A stretch of 64,000 nucleotides of DNA from Gordionus sp. m RMFG-2023 (taxonomy: Eukaryota > Nematomorpha > Gordioida > Chordodea > Parachordodidae), in contig NC_088775.1 in NCBI RefSeq assembly GCF_954871325.1, forward strand, positions 10,269,561 to 10,333,560. Reading direction: 5' to 3'. Positions 48,001-59,165 of the stretch are shown here, piece by piece. Each line of letters opens with the position of its first letter. The first letter of the stretch is position 1. Under the pieces are notes generated by a model that had not been told where the DNA came from, did no database searches, and worked only from the letters and a program-made list of their open reading frames with translations. The position numbers were made by a program, and so were the translations under genes.

Positions 48001-51000
48001 TTAAACTTTATTTTTTATTATTCATTTATCTTTAAAACATGTAAACTAAATATAAAAATAAAAAATGAATATATATATATTAAAAGTGAATGTATATTTT
48101 AAAAATATCGATGGCTCTAAAAAGAGCTTATAGTAAAAATGTTCCTAAAAAACAGGTATGATTATGTTTAAAAATTTCTAATTGGAGTTTTTGTTTAAGA
48201 AAAATTGATTTGCGTTTTTCGTTTGTAATGTTATAAATTTTACGTGCTAAGATCTTTAAAAAAAAATATGTTGATTGTGAGAAATTGCCATTAGTTGAAA
48301 TGACTATGGGTTGAAAAATAAAGTTATTTAGTATTGAGTATTTATTGATTTTTTTATTTTCCCCGCTAGTAAGAGGGTTTGATTTAATTGATGAGGGAAA
48401 GGAAGAGACGCAGGTTGCATCCTAAATTAGGGATTTCCCATTGGACCATGGAGTGCAGGTTTAAACCGTCAGGTCTGAGACCATCTTGTAAAGAGAGGTA
48501 TGTTGGTTCTAGGATGTTATGTATTTTAGCCTTATTAAGAGCGTTATGGATGATTTTATTTATAGCTTTATGCCGGAGGCCTGCCCTTTTTTGCATTGGT
48601 ATCCATAAAATAATCCAGGAAATTCAATCCAAATCCATCCTTACCTTAAATTCCTGATATCTTGATGATGGCATTGTTATGGCAACCCCTCCAAAATTCG
48701 GTCTATCCCATCCATAATCTAGGATCTCTCACATACTGCAAGACTCACTTAATCACCTTAAATGTGAGATATGTTTCCTAAATCCTGCATCCATTCCTTT
48801 AGACACCACATCTTGGATAGCCAACAAGGAGAGAAAAAACCATCAAAATTTTTTTAAAAAAATCCCTAAACAATTCTTTCTCTTTCAGCCTTTATTTCAT
48901 CCAGTCTAGCTGTTCAAATTATCATCAATAATGTATCCACTCCTATATATCCTGACCTATCACAAGCCCTTACCATTTTTTGGGACCAAAAGTTTGTCCA
49001 CCCACTGCCGTCCTACCTCCAGCATTTAAAAAGACTGGAATGCTCTTTTGATCACCCGTTCCATTGAATACTTCATTTAAAACAGGCCTTTTGAGGAAAT
49101 TCCCAATAACATCATATTAGATGAAAAAGGCTATGATGGTTGGAAGCCATTCCCCAATCTTGGCCTCCTCATGACTGGCAAACAGCTATGTATATCCATA
49201 GCCCCTTGCCTTGGATGTGTAGAGTACCCTCTATTTGCAACAATAGTAGCTAGCTCCAAATCAAACACCTATCACTCCTTGCATTGGAAGTTCTCTCCAG
49301 GGACCCAAACCGTTATTTATAAGAGTTCAATTTGGTAACGGTTCAGCATGTAAAAATTATAATGGTTACGTTTTGGTTCACTACGGTTAGAATTTTTTTT
49401 TTATTGAAGCAACACCATCGTCTAATTTATTTTTATTATAAGCATCTATGAATTATTATATATAAAAAAATATATATATAACTCATTTTTAAAAATATTA
49501 TAAGTAATATATATATAACTCATTTTTAAATATTATAAGTAATATATTTTCTAATATAAATGGATTCATATTTATTTGTTGTGACGATAACACAAATTTT
49601 AGCCCCGAAAAGGCCTTTTCTATAGAAACTTATGTTGTGGGAACTGCCAGTACTATAAGAGCAAGTATATATAATTCTGGATATTAAAATTTTGATTCCT
49701 AAAATATAAAATCTGAACCGGTTTAACTATTTTTTATAAAGGTTCTTTTTACTCCTTCAAAAAATAATTATATCGGTTTGGTTACGATTCTGATATTTAA
49801 AACAGTTTAACGGTTTGTTACGGTTCACTCCGGGTCCCTGGTTCTCTCACAGATTACAATCCCACCATGAAGTCATTAACAACATTCTCCTGCTGCCCTC
49901 AAAAAAGTTAATATCCCATCAACCCTCATTATTAGATTTGCTTATATTATTATAGTGCCTTATAATTATTATTATATTGCAATTTTTTTATTAAGGTCCT
50001 CAAGGTTTTATAACATAATTAAAAGTTTTGAGAAATGGGCCCAAATTAAAAACGCTTTTAACTTAAAAAAATATTACACTTTTTGGGATGATTTTGCAAA
50101 GCACATCAAGTTTTGGGATTAAAGTCAATACCCCCATAAGGATAAATCAAATCAAGGAACCAAAATTATAAGCTTCTTTTAAAATTTATATGAGCCAGAA
50201 CTGGAACACATTTTAAAATATTCAGGGAAAAATTCTAAAAAAAACTGCAAGTATGTATTGTATAAAATGTTGTCTGGTTTTTTTATTAATTTTTTTTGAT
50301 TGTTCATAGTTTGATCCTGAATCTGGAACATTAGACAATTGTACCCAGATCTGGTATCAATGAATTGTGCTGTATTACTTTTTAAGTACAAATTCATTAA
50401 TCCAAATTATATGATAACAGAAAGGAATAAAAAAATATTTACAAACTTTTAATAAAATTTTGAACAAGATATAATAATATTTATTTAATAACTGTTGGAA
50501 AAACATTGTTAAATTAATATTACCAGCTCTGATTTTAACAGGTTGAGGAGTCAATCTCCTTTTGATGCTTGTTAACAAAATATCTTTAGTGTGTTCATCA
50601 ATGCCACATTCATCAAATACTTTAGGATCTCTTCAAAAAATTATTTGGATTTATCAAATAAATTTAAATTATTGTTAAATATAAATATATCAAATTCATT
50701 TTTGTTAAAATCTGTTTCATCCTTGCAAATTCCTTAAGATTAGGCAATATAGTTTAGATTATAAAAAGCTCAAAGGAGACATCTTTTTTTTATTGTATAT
50801 AATAAATATATGAAAAATTTACGATATGGCAGATTTAAAAATTTCAAAACAAGCAGCTTGTCTTTTATATTTATCATCAAAGTGCCAGGCTATCTTTTCA
50901 TGAAGAGTTTCCAATTCTTCCTTTGTTTCATAATTTAAAACATTCGCTATTTGACGTAATATACTATTAACCTTATAATTCAATAAATAAAATATTATCA

Positions 51001-51514
51001 AATCTCTGAATTATATTAGTATATATATCTAAGCAAGTTAATGTTTGAAAATATTTCTTTTGCTAATTTTTCAAAATATTACTAATATTTTCTATAAAAA
51101 AAGTTGTTCATTACACTTTTTGCCCTTGCGTATTTTTCTTCACAGGCTCTGATGTCTTCAGGAGATACTCTTCTTTTAGATAAATCAATATAGCCTATCA
51201 AAATTAAGACCAAACTCAAATATAAGATTACCCTTTTCTTTATCAACTCTTATAACAACTACGCATTCATTTCTTCCAACTCTTATTAATTTATTTATTG
51301 ATCGAATTCTTCTTCTAGATAATTCACTAAGCAAAATCATGCCTATTAAAAGTAATTTATAGTATATAATTTTAAAAGCTATACCTTCGATATTATCATA
51401 TTCCAATAATGTAACATAGGCACCCATTTCAGCTATAGAATGAACATTTACAACTACTACATCATCAATTTCTGGATATTTTTGCTTATAAAATCGACAT
51501 GTCAAAGCAGGCAT
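36020..51514 (-). CDS. EIF2S1: Eukaryotic translation initiation factor 2 subunit alpha, complete
   Basis: Eight exons, high to low: 51514-51385, 51342-51232, 51194-51115, 50971-50823, 50630-50524, 47945-47848, 47473-47330, 36208-36020. All are GT-AG and frame-preserving, giving 335 residues (human 315). eIF2-alpha is the regulatory subunit of the factor that brings initiator Met-tRNA to the 40S ribosome. The S1/OB domain is near residues 14-88 ([19 protein letters not shown]). The loop [12 protein letters not shown] holds Ser52 counting Met, the Ser51 target of stress kinases. Later blocks match the family closely: [50 protein letters not shown]. The start follows homology (MPALTCRFY); an upstream in-frame ATG is not favoured. 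The acidic C-terminal tail runs past the usual EVDGDD end by about 20 residues. Introns range from 37 bp to 11.1 kb. Confidence 0.96.
36880..38660 (-). mobile_element. LINE relic with reverse-transcriptase fragment
   Basis: On the minus strand at about 38390-38340 it reads [17 protein letters not shown], a conserved N-terminal RT-domain block of one animal LINE-type group. Degraded fragments of later RT blocks continue toward 37500, interrupted by many stops. The remaining part to 36880 matches no specific block with certainty. It is less AT-rich than its surroundings. It lies in EIF2S1 intron 7, same orientation as the gene. Confidence 0.6.
38888..40145 (-). mobile_element. piggyBac deletion derivative
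   Basis: The element is 1258 bp between TTAA duplications (38884-38887, 40146-40149), with ends CCCTTCAATACTCC and ATTGAAGGG. Its interior at 39370-39480 is the reverse complement of transposase codons at 41405-41510 of the neighbouring element, and other parts match as well. It is therefore an internally deleted, oppositely oriented sibling of the element at 40292-42776 and not autonomous. Confidence 0.85.
40292..42776 (+). mobile_element. piggyBac transposon, full length, transposase broken
   Basis: The element is 2485 bp, starting CCCTTCAATACTCC and ending GGAGTATTGAAGGG, with TTAA on both sides (40288-40291, 42777-42780). Transposase fragments run from about 40780 to 42391: acidic N-terminus, small intron-like gap near 40902, [68 protein letters not shown], then a C-terminal Cys-rich finger ([16 protein letters not shown] and a CNKCFACQ end). 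A reading-frame change near 41302, another near 41662 and stops in 41760-42060 make it inactive. A 27-bp unit encoding ESSTKEVDV is repeated three times in frame (41166-41247). Confidence 0.88.
41166..41247 (+). repeat. Three in-frame copies of a 27-bp unit in piggyBac transposase
   Basis: Three near-identical consecutive 27-bp units encode ESSTKEVDV each, between the N-terminal region and the catalytic domain. This is a recent expansion. Confidence 0.9.
42964..43076 (+). repeat. Left subterminal 13-bp array of family E
   Basis: About eight copies of a 13-bp unit, consensus GACCCGGGGTTCA, reverse complement of the array at 46281-46358. Strikingly GC-rich for this genome. Confidence 0.85.
46281..46358 (+). 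repeat. Right subterminal 13-bp array of family E
   Basis: Six exact-length units of CCCCGGGTCTGAA (minor changes at the last two bases). Each contains the palindrome CCCGGG. Confidence 0.9.
48384..48610 (-). mobile_element. LINE relic fragment
   Basis: The minus strand reads [14 protein letters not shown] and [16 protein letters not shown], the block before the DGLRPDG-type motif also seen at about 22190 (KRLRPDGLSFIP). A short inverted piece in EIF2S1 intron 5. Confidence 0.55.
48660..49935 (+). mobile_element. LINE relic, interrupted by a hAT element
   Basis: Fragments at 48880-49270 and 49849-49935 align with the LINE relic at 21560-22160: [11 protein letters not shown], then [20 protein letters not shown], and CTGCCCTCAAAAAAGTTAAT shared at DNA level. 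The hAT at 49298-49840 was inserted later. Many stops. Confidence 0.6.
49298..49840 (-). mobile_element. Short hAT element in a LINE relic
   Basis: The element is 543 bp with perfect 8-bp duplication GTTCTCTC (49290-49297, 49841-49848) and inverted ends CCAGGGACCC / CAGGGACCC. Minus strand at about 49690-49600 reads [15 protein letters not shown] then [11 protein letters not shown], a hAT transposase C-terminus. The rest of the transposase is lost. Confidence 0.85.
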
Positions 51515-51519
51515 TTTTA

Positions 51520-53800
51520 CGAAAAACCGAGCTTTATAAGGATTACTTAGAATTTTTTGGGATATTCGATTCAATGATTCCATCACAATATTATTAAATA
51601 TATTGTTAATAAAACTATGATAATTACAGCGCCAATTTACATTAGACAAAGTACAAAAATTTATAACTTACGCCTATATATATATATAATATCCCAATTA
51701 CGAGATGTCGGCTTAAGTAAGGTAAGCATAAGCATAGATTATTTCGAAATTTTGTTTAAAAAAATTTTAAATATGATGATTATTATTTATATATTATGTT
51801 GATAAATAAATATACAATTTTAAATGCATTTAAGAAAACTACTTATTATACAGCGACTAAGTTCCATAGAATCAAGAATCTTGGTATAGCTGAAAGCGAA
51901 AAAAGATAGGCTAGGAAGTTATAGAAAATGAGTAATAATGATTATCTGAACACGATTTTATAATGTCCATATAATTTCATATACTCAAATTTTGGATACA
52001 TGTTGTATATTGACCCTAACGCCTCATTTATAGCAAAAGCAATTTTTTCTATTTAACAATGCAGTATTTATAAAATCAAGCTAAAGACAAACGGGGAAAA
52101 GTCTTGTCTAAAATAGAATGATAGACGTCGGTCTTGAGAAGAGTTAGTAGGGATTTAGCACAATTTAAATATAAGGATTTAATTTATCAAGCGAAGATTT
52201 CTTTATTTTTTCAATATAGTATAAAAATAAAATCTGTTACTAACTCCAAAAATAATTTTCTCATGAGCTTTATATATAAATATATCTTTTTTTATAAAAT
52301 GTAAATCGATTAAGGTTATAAAACATAGCTGCAAACTCATATTAACAATTTAAAAGAAATATAAATTGATTCTTTAAATACAAGTAATAATAAAAATAAA
52401 AAATAATATTTACAAATATGTAACACAAGCCAAAAATTAGGTATAATTTTGAAGTAGTAGGGCTTGATTAGACAGGTTGGGGGTTCGTCTGCTGGGATCT
52501 CGTAAGTGGCATATAAGTTATTATAAATAAATTACACGTAAACTTTGCTTTAAATTTTATTAATCTTGATCAAATATAAAAAGTTTTATACGTCAAAAAT
52601 ATTTAAACATTAAAATTTATTCTTCAAAATTATTTTCCAAAAAAAATATATCATAATTTATTTAATACAAAAAAGTATATCTTTATTCGAAAATTATATT
52701 TAAACCAAAATACAAAGTGTATCTGTAAGTATAAAAATTTGTCCCATTTATAAGGAAAATAAAACGCCGCAATTATAAATTAAAATAAAATTGGCGCAAA
52801 GTGAAAAAAAGAACGTTTTTGCAAAAAGGAGTTTTGTTAGTTTTATCTTGTATAGTTAGGGATATAAAATACCACCCCCCCCCTCATACTTTCTGGCTCT
52901 AATTATACCTCTGGATGCAGAGCGATCTCCTGAACCTAAATATCTAACTTATATTTCCTGAACACAGTACTAAGGACTCCTAAAGAAAAACTCTTAAGTA
53001 AAAGAAAACATAAAAACAAGATGTTTGATTAACTCAAAACAAAAGAAAAACTTTATTTAATCTTTATGTATTTAAGATAAAACAAAAGAAGGGTTAAAAA
53101 AAAAGAACTAATTTTAATTGAAGTGCATTTAAGGCTAATAGATAGCATACTTGATTATAATAATATACCATATTTAACAAATTTAAATATAACGTAAGAA
53201 TGATAAAGCTATGATAAAATTTTAAAAACATATTTTTCGATGTATATTTTAAAAATTATTGTTCCAGTAAAGACACCACTGTTATTTCGGTAGCGTTAAA
53301 TATGGCACCGTTTGTTTCTTCTCTCTCTCCTGCTCAATCATTATTAGGATTTAGAGAATCTGACATAATCTCCCATTAGAAAAACATTCATTGTTAAAAA
53401 TGGGTAGTCACTATCTATATAACTATCGGCTTTCTATCAATTCTCTAATCGTATGGTTATGATAAAATGGAACCTTATCCCTCCCCTCATATTCGTCATA
53501 ATACTTTCTTTAATAAATTAATATTTTATTTACAAAGTATTAAAAGTTTATAGTATTAGGGTTATAAAAGCCTCGAATCTGATCCCCCAAATAGGGAAAA
53601 AGAATGAAAATAAAAATATAGTAATTGAAGAAAAAAAAAGGAATTATTTGTAAAAAGACAAAATGAATAATCACAAATAAGAAGAAAAAAATTAAGAAAA
53701 AATATCGCAAAAGGTTAGAAATGAAATAAAAAGGAATTTAAGAAACATCATATTTTAAGAGTTATAAAAAATATATTTTGAAAAACGTTTTTCTTTTTTT
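51520..53800. other. Region between EIF2S1 and the kinase gene
   Basis: Contains the EIF2S1 5' flank (51520-52200). I see no other exon. A C run at 52873-52883 and generic AT-rich sequence are the only marks. Confidence 0.5.
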
Positions 53801-54100
53801 GAATGGGGATTTACTTTTTTGATAAAGTCTTTTCTCCTTCTTCAGGGACTTTTCCCTTTTTAATTGACACTTTTCCTTTTATTGAACCTGTTTCTTTTTT
53901 GATCGGAACTTTCCGAAAGCTTTTGGTTTTTTTTTTGATCGGATTTTTGCCATAGCCTTTTGGTTCTTTTCATTTTTTGATTTAACCTTTTCATTTTTGA
54001 TCGGGTTTGCTATTTTGATCGAACATTTTCTTTTTTTGATCGAATCTTTTCTCTTTTGATCAAATTTTTTCTTTTTATGACTGACACTATTGTTGTCAAA
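53800..54100 (-). repeat. T-rich / GATC imperfect repeat, open on the minus strand
   Basis: Irregular repeats of TTTTTTGATCG with spacing of about 25 bp. On the minus strand the last ~50 codons before a TAA near 53819 are open and Lys-rich with a recurring (S/P)IKK pattern. This could be a low-complexity exon or a simple repeat; no homologue is recognised. Confidence 0.4.
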
Positions 54101-54116
54101 CGATTTGATTAAAAAT

Positions 54117-54251
54117 GGCTAACCTAGTATTTTGGGCAAAAATATTACGCAAACTTGGAGATTGCTCATAGAAGGTAGAAAGGTTTGGACATCTATTAAA
54201 AAAATCTCAAAGTTTGCATAATATTATTTGGCTAAAATATTGTGTTAGCAG
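54117..54251. repeat. Family M MITE, best-preserved copy
   Basis: A palindromic ~135-bp element. GGCTAACCTAGTATTTTGGG at the left is the inverse of GCTAAAATATTGTGTTAGC at the right, with arms of about 45 bp around GCTCATAGAAGGTAGAAAGG. Other copies lie at 880-6310 (split), 13895 and 16671. No internal coding. Confidence 0.7.
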
Positions 54252-54901
54252 TTGTTAAAAATCAAGCCATTTAACAAATACTAATTGACACTTTTTCTTT
54301 TTTGAATGGAAAATATATAAAAGTTATTAAATCGCAGGCTATATATTATAAGCTGAAAAAAATAGGTCTATTCGGGCTATTATAATTTGATATTAAAAAA
54401 TCAAAATTCCAGTGTTTTTTAGATGGAGTTATTCAACAATATAACAAAGATAGCAACTAAACAACGGATGGCAATTTACGTAAACATATATTAACCCTAT
54501 TCCTTATCTAAAAACCCTTTCAATTTTAACCCTAACAACGTCATATGTTGGTTTCTAAAAAAACTGGTCAAATTGTTATTTGCTGCGTTTCAATTCAGCC
54601 TTAGTTCATATCACCAACCCCTGTAAGTTATCTGATATTCAAAATTATTCGATAAATAAATGCTAATAAATTTTTTTACTAAACATTACACGGTCTATAG
54701 GATAAAAATTGCTATCTCTATTCATGTAAACATAAACCACTGTTTAAATGGAGTATAGTTAATTAGATAATAAGATACTAGGGTATATCAGAATCAAAAG
54801 TACAACCATATTTATTATTTATAAATAGTTATAATTACTTATCAATGATTAGAGAATACGCATTGTTCATACAAGTAATCATAATCAATCATTAATTTGA
54901 A

Positions 54902-57565
54902 TTATTTTATACATTTTTTGAAAAATGCTGCCGGCTTATTATACCACAGAATTTTATTTAACACTTCTGGTTTTCCAAATATTTTACTGGTGTCATTTAG
55001 AATAGTCGATATTTGCTCAAAGGTGGGTCTGTTCTCTGCTTCGGGCTCCCAGCATATTTTCATAATTTTTTCATAAACGTTAATGGCGCAATTTATAGGC
55101 TTAGGTAGTCTAATATTATTCTCGATATCACTTAGAATTTGTTTACCAGCCATGCCTTCGTAAGGCTGTCGTCCATACGAATATATCTCCCATAACAATA
55201 TACCATACGACCAAACGTCAGTTTTTTCTGAATAAAACTTTTTGATAAAACTCTCGGGAGCCATCCATCTAACCGGCAACTGGGAGCCAGATGAGTGTTT
55301 TATGTAAGTCTCCCCATGTCTCGCTAACCCGAAATCCGATATTTTGCAAACAAAATTCTCGTCTAACAGTATGTTTCGAGAGGCCAAATCTCGATGTATT
55401 ATCTGGCACGACACTAAATGGCGCATCCCCTCGCACACCTCCATTCCGAAATTTAATAGATTGGCTTCTTTCAACATTTTTTTTGCCGATAATCGCTTTT
55501 CTAAATAAATTTTTAAATTTCCATTTGGTGCGTATTCCATGGCAACGTAAAAACAATTATCTTGGTCGCAAAACCCGTACAAGCGAATAATGTTTCTATG
55601 GGGATTAGCACTCAATATTTTCATTATCTCCGCTTCTTCTTTTAAATCTTGCAATGCTTTTACGTGACTTGGATCCTTGATAGATCCAACACTTTCGTTA
55701 GCTTTAATCATTTTTATCGCCACATTGACTTTAGCTCCCTTTTTACGCTTAATGGAGCCCTTATTTACTTTGCCAAAATTTCCTTTACCCAATTCTTTTG
55801 TTGATATGTGCATATCTTTCCAGTTAATATTCCAGTAATCAAGGGGTTTTATTTTTTTGCCGATGGTCAAACTTGAAGTTGATTTGTGCAGAGCTGCGGC
55901 CAAACCTTTGAATTTATTTTTTGTCACCTCATCTTCAGGCTCTAAGAATGGAAATAAAATTACTTGGGTTTCAACAAAAGTTGGTCTATCATCCGGCTCA
56001 AGACTCCAACATTTAGTCATAACATCATATACCTTTTCAGGGCAATTTAATGGTTGGCTTAAACGTTCACCTCTTTGAAGTTTTTCAAGAACTTTCGTCG
56101 GATTTTCTTCATCCGAATATGGCGTGTCTGCGTAGCTAAAAATCTCCCACATCAATACACCGAAACCCCAAACATCACTTTTCTCAGAAAAAATTCTCGA
56201 ATCCCCTATTAATGATTCCAAAGGTAGCCAACGAATAGGAGCATTTGTTGGTTTTCCAACTTCTGTGTGAATAGGACCAATAACGGACTGTCCAAAATTA
56301 TCAAGTTTTGGCTCTAGATTATCATCTAACATTACATTTCGAGAAGCTACATCCCTGTGAATTACTTTATTTTTCGTTAAATGAGCCATTGCTTCACAAA
56401 TTTTGTAGCAGAGGGACATTTTGGTAGCAAATTTTAAGATAACCTTTTTTATTTTTAAATCTTTTAGGTAAGTCTTTAAATCTCCATTCTGGAGGAACTC
56501 TTTGACTAAACATACTTTATTAATCTCTATAAAATATCCCTTAAAATCAACTATTCTAGGGTGGGGGCATACCAATTTTAAAATACTAATTTCATTATAA
56601 GCTTTGGTGGATTGCTCGTTACTTTCTATTTTCATCAATTTTATATGTATTTTTTTATTTTCCCAACGTCCAATCCAAAGTTCCTCTTTATCATTTATCT
56701 GTTTGACCATATTTAGCATATTAATTTTCTTTTTAGGTAATAAGAGTTCTTGTCCTGGTTTATCCTCGGATAACGCTTTTAATTTTTCATTTAATTCGGC
56801 TACGGGATCATTCGAACTTTTGGTTTGACTGATAAAAGTTAAAATGTTTAAAGATATCGTATTAAAATTAGGCCTTTGCAAATGATCCCCTTGCCATGTT
56901 TTAAGCATCAACTCATAAATTTCTGGAGAACAATTATTCGGTCTTGGGAGCCGTGTGCCTCCTTTCAAAACTATTTCAATTATTTCGTTTGGAGTTTTGA
57001 TATCGTCATAGGGCTTTTTCGCGTCCATAAATATCTCCCACATAGTGATTCCGTATGCCCATACGTCAGATTTTTGCGTGTAGATCTTATGCTCGAAGGC
57101 TTCCGGAGAAAGCCATCGGATTGGTAATAAGGGTAATGGATGCTGAGCTTGTTGCCCATTTTTTACAGTCTTTTCCTGTCCAATTTGATGATTAGGTGGA
57201 AATACATCAACGCATATGCCGTCTTTCCTTGCCATTTTGAAGTTGCATATTTTTGGCGTGTGATCCTCTGTTAATTTAACACTTCGAGCTCCTAGATCTC
57301 TATGAATCACTCCGTATTTTGCTACATGTTCCATGCCCTGTGAAATTCCTAACATTATCCTTAATTTGAGGCCATCGTCAAGTGGGTGAGCTGAAACGGC
57401 ATAATTGGCTAAAACAGTTTTTAAGTCTCCTTTTTCAGCGTAATCAGTGATGATATGAAATTTTTCAGGAGAAATTCCACTGTATCCTATGAGATTCAAG
57501 ATATTTATATGTTTTGGCAGCATTCTTAATATTTTCAATTCATTTAGAATTTGCTCCATAAAGGG
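54902..57565 (-). CDS. Five-domain tyrosine kinase, exon 2 (second half of domain 3, domain 4, domain 5)
   Basis: Open for 887 codons from a splice acceptor (ATACAAG, then CCC TTT ATG) to TAA at 54902. The first kinase domain lacks strands beta1-3 and begins at helix C (NELKILRML); its catalytic loop is HRDLGARS and DFG is replaced by NFK, so it is a pseudokinase. The next domain has IHIK lysine, HRDVASRN, but NFG for DFG and no glycine loop: also a probable pseudokinase. The last is a full tyrosine kinase: GKGNFGKV, VAIK, HRDLASRN, DFG, activation-loop Tyr, PVRWMAPE. No transmembrane, SH2 or SH3 segment. Numbered from this ATG, the last domain spans about 586-857 of 885. A start at 57559 would give a protein beginning mid-domain, which is why I join it to exon 1 at 59166-62261. 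Confidence 0.9.
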   Translation of the reverse strand, partial: PFMEQILNELKILRMLPKHINILNLIGYSGISPEKFHIITDYAEKGDLKTVLANYAVSAHPLDDGLKLRIMLGISQGMEHVAKYGVIHRDLGARSVKLTEDHTPKICNFKMARKDGICVDVFPPNHQIGQEKTVKNGQQAQHPLPLLPIRWLSPEAFEHKIYTQKSDVWAYGITMWEIFMDAKKPYDDIKTPNEIIEIVLKGGTRLPRPNNCSPEIYELMLKTWQGDHLQRPNFNTISLNILTFISQTKSSNDPVAELNEKLKALSEDKPGQELLLPKKKINMLNMVKQINDKEELWIGRWENKKIHIKLMKIESNEQSTKAYNEISILKLVCPHPRIVDFKGYFIEINKVCLVKEFLQNGDLKTYLKDLKIKKVILKFATKMSLCYKICEAMAHLTKNKVIHRDVASRNVMLDDNLEPKLDNFGQSVIGPIHTEVGKPTNAPIRWLPLESLIGDSRIFSEKSDVWGFGVLMWEIFSYADTPYSDEENPTKVLEKLQRGERLSQPLNCPEKVYDVMTKCWSLEPDDRPTFVETQVILFPFLEPEDEVTKNKFKGLAAALHKSTSSLTIGKKIKPLDYWNINWKDMHISTKELGKGNFGKVNKGSIKRKKGAKVNVAIKMIKANESVGSIKDPSHVKALQDLKEEAEIMKILSANPHRNIIRLYGFCDQDNCFYVAMEYAPNGNLKIYLEKRLSAKKMLKEANLLNFGMEVCEGMRHLVSCQIIHRDLASRNILLDENFVCKISDFGLARHGETYIKHSSGSQLPVRWMAPESFIKKFYSEKTDVWSYGILLWEIYSYGRQPYEGMAGKQILSDIENNIRLPKPINCAINVYEKIMKICWEPEAENRPTFEQISTILNDTSKIFGKPEVLNKILWYNKPAAFFKKCIK

Positions 57566-59165
57566 CTTGTATATTTTTTTTGTTAAATATAATATAATTA
57601 TTTTTAAATAATGAATGCATTTTTTTTTTATTATTAAATTATAAACATATTCTTAAGATGAAAACCCGACTAATTTAAACATTATTTATATCTAATAGGC
57701 ATTGTGTGGACAAAATAAGAAACGCCACCCTGGCTTTAGGCCTAAATTTGGCCAATTTCTTGGATCGTCTTTAAAAAAATTTAGTATTAATGAAATTCCA
57801 AGAAACCCTAAATAATATGATGTATTGGCTTTTTATTAAGTAATATGATTTCAATTCATTTGATTTAATAAATAAAGTATTATATATTATATTTATTCGC
57901 AATTATAAATCTAATTGAAATAAAATCACATTACAGAGTGATTCTCTGGGGGAAAAAAAATATGTTTCATTTTTTTAATACCTTTTTTTTTTATCTATTG
58001 GCAATGTGGAAGGATGCTAGATCGAGTTATAAAGTTTCGATCCTGAATCGAGAGCCTTTAAAAGGATTGTTTAACAAGAGACTAATAGAATTCGCCTAAG
58101 CTCGGTTTAGCCCAGATTTTAAAATTTTTTCCTTCCCTTAGGTCATATTTTCTACCCAGCTAGGATTTTATTTTTTTGCCCGGTTTTATTATTTGCCCAG
58201 CCCGGGTTTTATTTTAAATTATTTTTTGGACCGTTCGGAATTTAATTTCATTTATTTTAGGTAATTTTTGGCTTTCTTTTTACTAATTATTACCAAAAGC
58301 GGGAAATTAAAAATATGAGCACTAGTATCAATATTCGATTATTATATGATATTTCTAATTGATTTCGAAAAATTACTTAAAAAATTTTTTTTTTAAAAAA
58401 AAGCCCCAGATATTTAAAACAATACCAGTTTCGGCTCTTTCTGGGACTGGCTTATAAATCTTTGCCTTAAATTAAAATATATTTTAAAAAGATCCTCGAA
58501 TAAAAACCATAACCTCAAATTATATAGTCGGTGTAAAATCATTGGCCACCTGTTACTCAAAAAATAATTATAAAAGGTTTCATCAAAGCAAAATTTTTTG
58601 ATCAGTCATTAGTAATTGAAGAGGAAGTTAATATTTTAGATGATTTTGATTAGTGTCGTATTCTTTATCTTATACGTAATGACCTAAGTTGCCTAACTAA
58701 ATTGATATAATAAAATTCATGATGTTTAACATCTAGGAAAACCTATCAAATTAAGGAAATCAAAAGCCAATCTATTATTTATATAATGAATTTAAAATGA
58801 AAGTTTTTCTCAAAAGGTAAAAATCATGTATATGAATAAATATATAGCGAAATTCAAATTTTTTTAAAAAAATAAGATAGATCATGAATAAATTAGAATT
58901 ATCGCATAAATGCGAAATATCGGATAAATAGGAAATCACGTTTTTATTCCATAATGTTTCGCAAACGGTTTTAAATAATAATATAGTTGATGTTGAAGTA
59001 TAGGTTCTGAAAATAATCTAAGTAATGATACCCATGAATATTCTATATGAAATATTTCAAACTCAAAAAATTTTTTTTTATATACAGGGTATTTAATAAA
59101 TATTCTCTAATTTTTAATTTTTTAAGTTTTATATGAATAATAAAATATAAGTAAAATATATATAC
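57566..59165 (-). other. Intron splitting kinase domain 3 (inferred)
   Basis: This 1600-bp stretch lies between a donor (GACAAA then GTATATA) and an acceptor (ATACAAG), both phase 0. It contains no missing N-lobe exon and no clear gene. A G/C-patched block at 58090-58240 (GCCCAGCCCGGGTTT) may be a decayed element. An alternative short acceptor at 59107 would yield a 56-residue terminal exon (58936-59106). Confidence 0.65.

Noticed and set aside
51185-51649. 154-codon frame as the eIF2-alpha N-terminal protein
   Set aside because: It reads through two tiny introns (42 and 37 bp) that happen to stay open; homology requires them removed and the start at 51514.
54902-57559. A separate 885-residue kinase gene starting at 57559
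   Set aside because: The product would begin in the middle of a kinase domain. The missing N-lobe is at the end of the upstream exon in matching phase, so a single gene explains both frames better.
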